Assembly (NCBI GenBank): GCA_009711805.1 | Contig: VEMX01000005.1 | Coordinates: forward strand, 1-64,000 | Source: Balneolaceae bacterium | GTDB lineage: Bacteria; Bacteroidota; Rhodothermia; Balneolales; Balneolaceae | Reading direction: 5' to 3' | Length of the DNA stretch: 64,000 nucleotides | In this document: piece after piece, positions 17,401 through 24,250 of the stretch | How positions within the stretch are numbered: the stretch's first letter is position 1 | Layout: each line of letters begins with the position of its first letter | Notes under the pieces: generated by a model | Told to the model about the DNA's origin: nothing | Seen by the model: only the letters and a program-made list of their open reading frames with translations | Database searches by the model: none | Position numbers and translations under genes: made by a program

Positions 17401-18328
17401 TGCATTCTTTAATCAAACCCAATACAGCGCGCTTAAAGAGTCTCACCGATGGAAGGAGGGGATTAGTATCACAATGGATGCTGAGTACCGTTACGACAAT
17501 TTCAATAACTCCTATGGGCGGGGCGGGATAGGAGTGCAGTTTGGAAACCGCAGAAATTGGGCTCACACAATTATGGCGAGGGATTTATATTTTAGTGATC
17601 GTACAAGTTTAAGTGATGAATATTTTAACTATGCAGGAACCGGTTATAAATTTGAGTATAAAACGAAAGCCCAGGATTTTACTTTTAGCGGAGGTCCCTC
17701 TTTTCTAATAGGGAATGATGATTTTTTACCTGAAGTACTGCTTTCTGCCAGTTACTCATATGATTCTACCTTTACCTCAGTGGAGGCTAAATTTGAAAAC
17801 GTATTGACCTCCAGAGCCATTCAGGAAGATATTAATCGTTTCCAGCTACAAATATATCGGGAGGATAACTGGGCAAACGGACACCTTGTAACTTCCTTTA
17901 GCGGAATGGGGCGTTATCACACTAATGAGGTGTATGAGTATGAAGCTTTTGGAAGAATATACATCCGTCCCGGGAGCGGAAAGTTTAGGTTCAGAACTCT
18001 TGCAGAATTAAGCTATGCGGACGCCACCAAGAGCTTTCCATCGGGGATACCATACTATACCCCGGATAGCTACTTTTCAAAAGGGGCAGGCATAGACCTC
18101 AGGTATCGTAATCCCGATACGTTTGAATACGATTCACAGGTATTTGTAGAATTGCTTGGAAAACACGAAAACGAAGAAGGATATTATTTTACAGGCCGTG
18201 TACAACTTGAACATAGTTTGAACAATTTCTGGAAAATTAATATAGGCACAGATATTTCTACAAGCAGTTTGTATAGATCGAATAAATTTTTTATTACTAT
18301 CAAGCATCATTTTCCAGTGAAGCTATAA
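14438..18328 (+). CDS. PelA-type deacetylase / TPR / beta-barrel fusion lipoprotein
   Basis: A protein of 1296 residues. A lipoprotein signal (LITSC, C26) leads. Residues ~40-240 form a Rossmann-like domain as in DUF2194/PelA (PYVLLIKHREDDYS). Residues ~250-640 form a deacetylase with D258-D259 (TIFLDDFPAP) and H356-GYN-H360, matching the metal/catalytic Asp-His-His of PelA and other CE4-like deacetylases. From about W672 to ~1000 there are TPR-like helical repeats. From about 1002 to the end there are alternating amphipathic strands ending in KHHFPVKL, an outer-membrane barrel. P. aeruginosa has PelA and PelB as separate proteins; here deacetylation and export are one chain. The start overlaps the upstream gene. 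Confidence 0.85.
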   Translation: MRKSVRQIYLSSLVLFMAGLVLITSCSEFSNSDNVDLGKITEQEPYVLLIKHREDDYSTEVSNQISRSLEYAKLPFRTLDLGLISEKIEIPSRTRSIIITTYLANELTNSELERLLAFVTEGNSIVFTTPVTYDNMVYFQGIDPDSDYAVDSTAQGVYFDENILPGFQGKQFFTKQGSFHNGYKRNVFHEDLKVLASSANEKEMPFILSNEIGLGEVITFNSNAMGDKLYRSLIFSTILRGLPGLPYSVANVSTIFLDDFPAPLYNKMLPPIDKEYNDTHAQFVAKTWWPDMKAFADTFNIDYSAMTAFNYNANVVPPFDFFEWQSGSIEEDGETFKGSIYIAHDILDSRHELAFHGYNHFSLQNEDWQNINFMISALQAARKRWRIDNMGSLPTNYVPPTNMIDSTGVQAVAKGMPSIKYMSSLYLGEVEAGGGREFGPEPYAPGKIFDYPRITSGFTMNENSLFDQLSLQLLTGIWTHFIHPDDVFQVEQREEDHFTSRNPLKLGWKSDPDYGYGLYHLLRKRILYTNEQYPLSKYITATEGSKYAQDWTNRISLYLTDGNFFTLQSITRPNYIPKSVHTENHWFMYVKKSQVSEAEPFLETQKLNYVRTEIWDGYLYQFHTERNSLTFPVLDNVLFYDEQFVEQLVQNEIANYRAYLLPPTYAGEVEEWRDTRLEDALETLRKKPNSLQAQNEVIALSIEFSQVDRAISIVEERIKNSTQIKEADIDSLIMYYGWEGAQAQAEIFLEELWDKYENKKVLDVKNQAVEELGLYGDDFDKRWMKRRLDLNPGDRDLLFSYTQRIESEESWPKVKQNLLQLIKENPHSDSLYAYTIQRSIYYESPDSTLALLERFPRSAYPQLQEFASNFSLLYAYDLGNLNRALYWAGKASDFDDTIILGWLGELKLYAQYLELADQILEENPNDSKLRSRIGSQLFYQGFQEKSYTILYPIFQANKEAGTQADTLITEEIGFMDYERKKEFYRRYPAFFNQTQYSALKESHRWKEGISITMDAEYRYDNFNNSYGRGGIGVQFGNRRNWAHTIMARDLYFSDRTSLSDEYFNYAGTGYKFEYKTKAQDFTFSGGPSFLIGNDDFLPEVLLSASYSYDSTFTSVEAKFENVLTSRAIQEDINRFQLQIYREDNWANGHLVTSFSGMGRYHTNEVYEYEAFGRIYIRPGSGKFRFRTLAELSYADATKSFPSGIPYYTPDSYFSKGAGIDLRYRNPDTFEYDSQVFVELLGKHENEEGYYFTGRVQLEHSLNNFWKINIGTDISTSSLYRSNKFFITIKHHFPVKL

Positions 18329-18366
18329 CAAAAGTAACAATCAGAATTTAATTGCGTAGCTAAACC

Positions 18367-18678
18367 ATGCGATTTTTCAACAGACATCTTGAGTGGTCAG
18401 TTTTTACCGCAGGCTTACTGCTGTTAGCTTTAATGGATCCCACCATTCAAGGCACCTCATTCTGTTTTTTTGATTTTATTGGAATCAACTTTTGTCCCGG
18501 AGAGGGCTTAGGTCATTCCATCGCATATACATTCCGGGGGGAATTCAGATCAGCGTTTCAGGCTAATTTCATGGGGCCATTTGCAATATTGATCTTAGGA
18601 TTTCGAATTATACATATCTGGAAAGAACTACTTTTAAATAATACACATAAAACACTACAGGAGATCAATCATGGCTAA
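18367..18678 (+). CDS. DUF2752-family small membrane protein
   Basis: A protein of 103 residues with two hydrophobic segments (~10-24 and ~66-84) around the DUF2752 signature. The usual CPGCG is CPGEG here (FCPGEGLGHSIAY), followed by the family's downstream Asn-containing stretch (AFQANFMGP). The missing second Cys is notable. The family's function is unknown. It begins 38 bases after the fusion gene, overlaps the TM2 gene by 8 bases and shares the strand, so it may be the tail of the pel-like operon or a separate pair. Confidence 0.75.
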   Translation: MRFFNRHLEWSVFTAGLLLLALMDPTIQGTSFCFFDFIGINFCPGEGLGHSIAYTFRGEFRSAFQANFMGPFAILILGFRIIHIWKELLLNNTHKTLQEINHG

Positions 18679-19012
18679 TGTATTAGACCATTTACCAGAA
18701 CTTGAAGGCGATGAGGCATTATATGTTGGAAAACTTCTATCAGAAACAACGGATGAGCGGGCTTCAAAATTTGCTAATATATACCGCAGCCGAAGAAAAG
18801 ACCCTCAAACAATTATGATTACCTGTTTGCTTGGCTTTTTCTTAATTGCAGGTATTCACAGATTAATACTAAATCAGACCGGAATGGGTATTCTTTATAT
18901 TCTAACCGGGGGCCTATGCCTTGTTGGTACTATTGTAGATTTAGTAAACTATAAAGACATGACCTTTCAATATAACCGGACCGTTGCCCAGGAAATAAAC
19001 AGCCTCATTTAA
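18671..19012 (+). CDS. TM2-domain membrane protein
   Basis: A protein of 113 residues. A soluble N-terminal part (~1-45) is followed by a TM2-type domain with two membrane helices joined by a short loop (FLIAGIHRLILNQTGMGILYILTGGLCLVGTIVDL, ~57-93). The DRFY-like motif of the family is replaced by GIHRLIL. TM2 proteins are found in many bacteria without a defined role. It overlaps the DUF2752 gene by 8 bases and abuts the convergent DUF5777 gene with no gap. No terminator is visible between them. Confidence 0.8.
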   Translation: MANVLDHLPELEGDEALYVGKLLSETTDERASKFANIYRSRRKDPQTIMITCLLGFFLIAGIHRLILNQTGMGILYILTGGLCLVGTIVDLVNYKDMTFQYNRTVAQEINSLI

Positions 19013-19879
19013 TTAAAGGCTGAAAACACGGTTTATATTAAAGCCAAATCTGAAATCCAGGGCAGATATATCGGTATTTGTTCTGGCTATAAGATGCTGT
19101 TCGGTAAACCACTGACCAGACATGAAAAACATTTGGAAAACATGTCCGCCGGTATCAATTTCAAAACCGAGGGAGGCATGATTTCTTGTCCCGCTGTTTC
19201 GGTCTCCAACAACGGGAATATATTCAAAGATAAATGCATTTCTCTTGGATACCTTTAAACGTCCCCCGATGCCAACCGCATACAGCGTATTTTTAAGATC
19301 TTTGTTAGCATCTTCCTGAATTACAGTATTGAAATGAGAAACCATAGGGGCCAGCTGTAAACTGAATTGATCGCTGAATTTACGGGCTACCATAACTGAA
19401 CCTAAGTAATTGAGGCGTTCTGTAAAGGTGAAATCAAAGCGAGGTTCCTCAGAGGTGTTAATACCAAGGTCTCCTTTTAAAGCAACAGAAACCGGAATTC
19501 TGTCCGAGCTTAGCTGACGAAGCAGATTGTATTTAAACCTGAAATCAACAGTATTCTCTTCGCTTGTTCTTCCAATTCCCATACTGAAGGTATCCGTTAT
19601 TCCGTAATCAATGCCAAGACGAACGGCGGCACCTTCATCTAAGCCGTAAAAAGAGTCAATTCCTCCCGATACAAGCCCGAAATTATGCATCACTACTGAA
19701 GTCATATTATTCTTGGGTAGATTTTCGACGGTACTCATTCCGGTAATAGAGCCCGCTAAAAAGGTATCTTCAACCGGTCGTTCTTGTATTACCCGCTCTC
19801 TTTTCATTTGTGCCTGAAGCAGAGAAGTGCCTGCCAATAGTAATCCTAAAGTTGCTATACCAGCTTTAATCATATGCAT
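19013..19879 (-). CDS. DUF5777-family outer-membrane beta-barrel protein
   Basis: A protein of 288 residues with a signal peptide (LLAGTSLLQAQ) and alternating beta strands throughout, ending in FGFNINRVFSL, consistent with an outer-membrane barrel. DUF5777 proteins in Bacteroidota are typically encoded next to YceI-like and haem-binding lipoproteins, as here. It lies 6 bases downstream of the YceI-like gene on the same strand. Its role may be binding or transport linked to an electron-transfer or lipid partner; that is inference. The stop codon touches the stop of the convergent TM2 gene. Confidence 0.8.
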   Translation of the reverse strand: MHMIKAGIATLGLLLAGTSLLQAQMKRERVIQERPVEDTFLAGSITGMSTVENLPKNNMTSVVMHNFGLVSGGIDSFYGLDEGAAVRLGIDYGITDTFSMGIGRTSEENTVDFRFKYNLLRQLSSDRIPVSVALKGDLGINTSEEPRFDFTFTERLNYLGSVMVARKFSDQFSLQLAPMVSHFNTVIQEDANKDLKNTLYAVGIGGRLKVSKRNAFIFEYIPVVGDRNSGTRNHASLGFEIDTGGHVFQMFFMSGQWFTEQHLIARTNTDISALDFRFGFNINRVFSL

Positions 19880-19885
19880 ATTACT

Positions 19886-20434
19886 CTAATTTTCGGTGGG
19901 AGTTAAAATTGCTTTTATTTCTATTTCTTGTTCCTGATCTACTTTAACAAATAAGATCTGGGGTGGTTTGATGTTATAATCAGCCAATTTTAGAATCCAG
20001 GAGGCATACAGTTGGAGACCCTGATCTGTCATTTGCAGGGTACCATCAATGCGAACGTTTCTTTTTACTCCATGAATTTTAAAATCCCCCTCTACCATTA
20101 CTGTTTGTTTTTTGGATATTGAAGGGTCAAAATCGGAAACAAGTTTACCGAAAAACTCTGCAAAGGGGTGCTTATCTGTTTCCAGAGTTTCTCTCATATC
20201 ACGATCTCTTTTACCAATACCGGTATCTAATGTAGCGAGGTCGAGGTAGAAATCTACAGTTTTGGCATCAAGGTTAATCAAACCGATAAGGTGCTCAGAG
20301 GAACCCGTAAAAGAATGAAGAGGTACTTTTGAGTGAAATATAGCCTCCCCGGATTCGGTCTTATAACTTTGAGCAGAAACGGTATATGAAAACAGAAATA
20401 AGATACATACAATACCTTTGATAGTGGACTTCAT
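19886..20434 (-). CDS. YceI-like periplasmic lipid-binding protein
   Basis: A protein of 182 residues with a signal peptide (MKSTIKGIVCILFLFSYTVSAQ) and the YceI lipocalin-like fold. Family features are the early GEAIFHSKVPLHSFTG strand, the middle RDRDMRETLETDKHPFAEF motif (~77-95) and the FKIHGVKRNVRIDG stretch (~117-130). YceI proteins bind isoprenoid quinone-like molecules in the periplasm. It starts exactly at the stop of the haem-lipoprotein gene and ends 6 bases before the DUF5777 gene, so the three form an operon, perhaps linking haem and a bound isoprenoid. Confidence 0.9.
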   Translation of the reverse strand: MKSTIKGIVCILFLFSYTVSAQSYKTESGEAIFHSKVPLHSFTGSSEHLIGLINLDAKTVDFYLDLATLDTGIGKRDRDMRETLETDKHPFAEFFGKLVSDFDPSISKKQTVMVEGDFKIHGVKRNVRIDGTLQMTDQGLQLYASWILKLADYNIKPPQILFVKVDQEQEIEIKAILTPTEN

Positions 20435-20845
20435 CTAATTATCCTCCGCTCCAGCTTCAATCCACGCCCTGATGGTAGCAATTTGATTTGCAGAGAGAAA
20501 CCCACCAGTTAAAGGCATCCGGCTCCCTTTATCCGGATTAGATTCAATTTTGTCTACCAGGGGGCTACCATCAGGATCTCCAGGAGCTACAATATTAATG
20601 CCATAGGAAGCCCCAACACTATTGATGGTTGAACTGTAAGAGGATAAATCGACATTATTCTGCGCACTGCCTACGTGGCACCCGCTGCCCCCACAGCTTT
20701 GATTGAAAATCGGCTGTATGTCATCTGCATAGCTAATATCCTCGGGATCAATATCATCGTCGGGTGTAAGATCTTCGGTATTGTTGATGCATGAGCAAAG
20801 AAAAAGAACGGAAGTAATAAGTAGAATGTATTTGTTGATATGCAT
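20435..20845 (-). CDS. haem-binding cytochrome-like lipoprotein with CX4CH site
   Basis: A protein of 136 residues. Lipobox FLCSC gives C19 as the acylated residue. The mature part begins with an Asp/Glu-rich linker and carries one haem motif, CGGSGCH, in ISYADDIQPIFNQSCGGSGCH. This is the expanded CX4CH form, not CX2CH. A later M-containing stretch (GSRMPLTGG) may supply the distal ligand, and the ending IRAWIEAGAEDN is typical of small c-type cytochromes in this group. It is first in the operon with YceI and DUF5777. Whether haem is attached is inferred from the motif. Confidence 0.8.
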   Translation of the reverse strand: MHINKYILLITSVLFLCSCINNTEDLTPDDDIDPEDISYADDIQPIFNQSCGGSGCHVGSAQNNVDLSSYSSTINSVGASYGINIVAPGDPDGSPLVDKIESNPDKGSRMPLTGGFLSANQIATIRAWIEAGAEDN

Positions 20846-20954
20846 AAAAAATAATTTAAATGGAGTTTAATATGTTTAACAATAATATTTAATTCAATAT
20901 TAAAACAACGGAATTGTTTAAAAATAAGTACGAACTAAAACAGCTAACGGATTT

Positions 20955-21500
20955 ATGAATAACAGAGTTCAAACAAAAAAACTACTCAATGAGTATATAG
21001 ACAGCAAAAGTCTCAGAAATCATTCTGAAATGGTTGCATCCGCCATGCAAGCATATGCAATTCACCTAAACAAAAGCGAGGAAGAGGTTGAGAAATGGTG
21101 GACTTCAGGTCTTCTGCACGACCTTGATTGGGAAAAATATCCGGAGGAGCATCCGAAAAAAGCGGTTCAGGAAATACTTCCGAAGCATAATTACCCGCAA
21201 GAAATATTGGATGCAATACAAGCCCATGCCCCGAAACGTACCGGAAAAGAGCCAACTACAGAAATGGAACGCTACCTTTTTGCCTGTGATGAGCTATCGG
21301 GGTTTATGTATGCAGTGTCGCTGATGCGGCCCAATAAGTTTGAGGATATGAAAGTGAAGTCGGTTACTAAAAAAATTAAAGATTCGAAGTTTGCAGCTAA
21401 TATTCCAAGGGAAGATCTAAAAAAAGGAGCAGAGCTAATCAAAAAAGACTTAAAGGAGCATATTCAGTTTTTGATTCATGTTTTTAGAAGTAAAAATTAG
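20955..21500 (+). CDS. HD-domain phosphohydrolase-like protein
   Basis: A soluble cytoplasmic protein of 181 residues with the HD fold. Metal-site residues are H23 (LRNHSEMV), H55-D56 (LLHDLDWE), H91 (AIQAHAP) and D112 (CDELSG). The family hydrolyses nucleotides or cyclic nucleotides, but the pattern is not specific to a substrate. It is not a YfbR or RelA type by any motif I see. It is divergent from the haem-lipoprotein operon and lies 66 bases before the outer-membrane barrel gene. Confidence 0.85.
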   Translation: MNNRVQTKKLLNEYIDSKSLRNHSEMVASAMQAYAIHLNKSEEEVEKWWTSGLLHDLDWEKYPEEHPKKAVQEILPKHNYPQEILDAIQAHAPKRTGKEPTTEMERYLFACDELSGFMYAVSLMRPNKFEDMKVKSVTKKIKDSKFAANIPREDLKKGAELIKKDLKEHIQFLIHVFRSKN

Positions 21501-21566
21501 ATATTGTTTTTATTAGATTTTTGAAGTAAATATGTATAACCGTTAACACGCATAAAAAGGATCAAT

Positions 21567-22910
21567 ATGAAATCAATAAGAATAAGGGGTATTCTTACAA
21601 TTATATGTGTGATAGGCTTTGCTTTATCAACCCAGGCCCAACATACCCATGAGGAAGAATACCAAGATGACGAAAATATCATAAATGTATCATCGCTCAA
21701 CAAGACTTTTCATTCGCTGGACGTCAGTGATATTCAGGATGGTATAGATGGAGACTTTTATTCCGGTTCAAGTTTTGGACTCCGAAATCTGCTTTATTCG
21801 GCATACCCGGTACTTCAACCCTTGAGATTTAACAGGGTCGATGGACTTTTTCTGGGAATTGAGAATGAACGGATGAATTACAATAAGAAAGATTTTCTGG
21901 GCATTGAAAGTATTGATTTGCATGGAATGATTGGGTATTCGGTAGGTCAGCAAAACTGGCAATATGCAGCGGGATTGGAAGCGGCCTTGGATGACGATAA
22001 AAACATCCTTATTGGAGGAGAGCTTCATAACAGTACGTCCACAAATGACTATTGGAGATTAGGCCGCACCGAGAATAGCATTACCGCACTTTCCGCCGGC
22101 CACGATTATTATGATTACTTTAATGTAGAAGGGTACGGTGCTTATGTATTAATTAAGGCTGGAAACGTTATGGAACTGGGTGCTTCTTATAATGCTGATA
22201 TCTATAGTTCGCTGGACATTTCTTCTCAGTATTCTGTATTTGGAGATGCTAAGAACTATCGGCCAAATCCCGCTATCGATCAAGACTTTGATGAGATTAA
22301 TCAGGAAAGTGTTACACTTGGCTTGACTTTAAATCCAGGCCAATCTATTAAAAACTCTCTTTTTTCCTCAACTTTATCAGTTAAAGCTGAGATAGCAAAC
22401 CTGCCTTCCTCTGTTAACGATTTTCTCTACAATAAATATGTTGCCGAAACTAAGCTGCAGCTGAAGTTAAATAGCTCATCCATAGTTCAATGGAGAATGT
22501 TGGGAAGCAGCATAACAGGAGATGCTCCTGATTTTAAGAAACTAGCCCTTGGAGGGATAGGAACAATGAGAGCAACCGGCTATAAGCATTTTACCGGAAA
22601 CCAAATGCTGCTAAGTAATTTGGAAATTGAATTTGGCAAATCATCTAATAGCAACAAGCATAACTGGGCTGATTTAAAACATACCAGCCTTAGTTTGTTT
22701 ATCGATTCTGGCTGGACTCAGTCGAATAGTAATTTATTTACGGCAGATAGCAGTCCTTTTGATGGATTTGAAAGGTTTTCATTCTCAAATCTATCGCATA
22801 ACGCCGGTATAGGTTTAGGATATGAAATGGTGCGGTTTGAAGTAGCTACACCCATAGCTGGCGCCGAAGGTGCCACTACTTTCTGGGTGCGTTTTAACCC
22901 AACATTTTAA
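21567..22910 (+). CDS. outer-membrane beta-barrel protein, BamA/Omp85-like C-terminal barrel
   Basis: A protein of 447 residues with a signal peptide (MKSIRIRGILTIICVIGFALSTQAQ). The mature part is almost wholly alternating amphipathic strands. LALGGIGTMRATGY (near 326-340) parallels the GG..RGY signature of the Omp85 barrel, and it ends FWVRFNPTF, a typical C-terminal barrel signature. No POTRA domains fit between the signal and the barrel, so if Omp85-like it is a reduced form. Ligand or cargo is unknown. A strong terminator follows, so it closes its transcription unit. Confidence 0.7.
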   Translation: MKSIRIRGILTIICVIGFALSTQAQHTHEEEYQDDENIINVSSLNKTFHSLDVSDIQDGIDGDFYSGSSFGLRNLLYSAYPVLQPLRFNRVDGLFLGIENERMNYNKKDFLGIESIDLHGMIGYSVGQQNWQYAAGLEAALDDDKNILIGGELHNSTSTNDYWRLGRTENSITALSAGHDYYDYFNVEGYGAYVLIKAGNVMELGASYNADIYSSLDISSQYSVFGDAKNYRPNPAIDQDFDEINQESVTLGLTLNPGQSIKNSLFSSTLSVKAEIANLPSSVNDFLYNKYVAETKLQLKLNSSSIVQWRMLGSSITGDAPDFKKLALGGIGTMRATGYKHFTGNQMLLSNLEIEFGKSSNSNKHNWADLKHTSLSLFIDSGWTQSNSNLFTADSSPFDGFERFSFSNLSHNAGIGLGYEMVRFEVATPIAGAEGATTFWVRFNPTF

Positions 22911-22943
22911 CGCTACATTCAATTTTACTCTCATTAAAAAAAG

Positions 22944-22978
22944 AAACCCAGGCCGATCAAAGCCTGGGTTTTTTCTTT
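22944..22978 (+). terminator. strong rho-independent terminator
   Basis: AAACCCAGGC (22944-22953) and GCCTGGGTTT (22962-22971) form a perfect 10-bp stem around an 8-base loop, followed by TTTCTTT. The A-rich run just upstream (22935-22943) means it might also work for leftward transcripts. Confidence 0.85.
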
Positions 22979-23143
22979 AGGGCATTTGGTGCTTGTGCAG
23001 CATCCAAAAGCTCGTTTGCTCTTCAGGCGTCGGTTACGCGAGCGATATTTTAAAGTTTCAGCTTATATATTTTTTACACCTCCTTACATAATCAAATACC
23101 GGTTTCATCTAAAGTTTAATCCGAGTATGCGTATCTTCTTTAT

Positions 23144-24235
23144 ATGAATTTGAACAGGCTATTATCAATCAAAAAGACGGAACTTTCTATTTCGGTACTC
23201 TCATTTGTACTGATTATGTTTGCTGTGCTCAGCTCAAGAACCAGCCGGCTTACCTCTGAGTATGCGATTAGTTGTAAAGAAAAATGCGAGTTTGTGTTTA
23301 AAGAGCAAGCTAATCTTGAAAAACTGATTACAGAACTAAAAACAAAAGGGGCAGAGTTTAATAAAGAGCAACTGGAATGGGCTTCGGGTTTATTGGGATG
23401 GAAAAGATTCCAAAGAGGGCGCTACATACTGGAAGGGGATTATTCATATAATGCGTTGCTTTCAAAATTAGCGCGGGGTATACAAGATCCCGTTTCTGTA
23501 ACTATTTTACCGGGTTTAACAAAAGAGAGATTGATACAAAGAATAGCGAAGGAATTGCATTTCACAGAAACAGAAATGAAGGCTGTGCTTGAAGACACTG
23601 TGTATCTTGCTGAACAAGAGATGAGCGAGCAGGATTTGTTTGCCCGAATGCTTCCGGAGACCTACCTGATATACTGGACTAAGGATGCAGAAGACGTGCG
23701 AAAAAAGATTCTCAGAGAATTTGAACGGCTGGTAGTGGACAAATATGCAAACCAGGCTCAAGAGCTGAATATTAGCATTGATGAAGCTTTAATAATGGCT
23801 TCCATTATAGAGTGGGAAGCAGCCAATACTGAGGAAAAACCAACGATAAGTGGGCTATATTGGAATAGGCTAAACAGGAGAATGCCCCTTCAGGCTGACC
23901 CAACTGTCAATTATGTGGTAGGGGAACGCCGCCGGCTGTTGTTTGAGGATTATCAAATAGATCATCCATACAACACTTATATACACCAGGGGTTACCTCC
24001 GGGGCCTATTACAAACCCAAGTTTAAGTTCTATTAAGGCGGCTCTTTTCCCTGAAGAGCACGATTTTTTATACATGGTGGCCAGCCCGGAAGGTGGACAT
24101 GTATTTAGCGAAACCTTTGAGCAGCATAAGATAGAAAGTGAACGATGGAGAAAATGGTTGCGTCAGCAATATAGAATTAAGAAACAACAAGAAGAGAAAG
24201 CCCAATCAGAGAAAGAAACCGAAACGAGATTATAG
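23144..24235 (+). CDS. mltG: endolytic murein transglycosylase MltG (YceG-like)
   Basis: A protein of 363 residues. One N-terminal membrane anchor (~14-30) is followed by a LysM-like part (~80-118) and the YceG domain. The family motif is seen as MASIIEWEA with catalytic E223, and further on LQADPTVNYVVGE and PPGPITNPSLSSIKAAL. MltG cleaves nascent glycan strands at the outer face of the inner membrane and sets strand length. The C-terminus is a Lys/Glu-rich tail (~340-363). It is convergent with the LpoA-like gene across 15 bases. Confidence 0.92.
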   Translation: MNLNRLLSIKKTELSISVLSFVLIMFAVLSSRTSRLTSEYAISCKEKCEFVFKEQANLEKLITELKTKGAEFNKEQLEWASGLLGWKRFQRGRYILEGDYSYNALLSKLARGIQDPVSVTILPGLTKERLIQRIAKELHFTETEMKAVLEDTVYLAEQEMSEQDLFARMLPETYLIYWTKDAEDVRKKILREFERLVVDKYANQAQELNISIDEALIMASIIEWEAANTEEKPTISGLYWNRLNRRMPLQADPTVNYVVGERRRLLFEDYQIDHPYNTYIHQGLPPGPITNPSLSSIKAALFPEEHDFLYMVASPEGGHVFSETFEQHKIESERWRKWLRQQYRIKKQQEEKAQSEKETETRL

Positions 24236-24250
24236 TAAATGGATCGGCTG

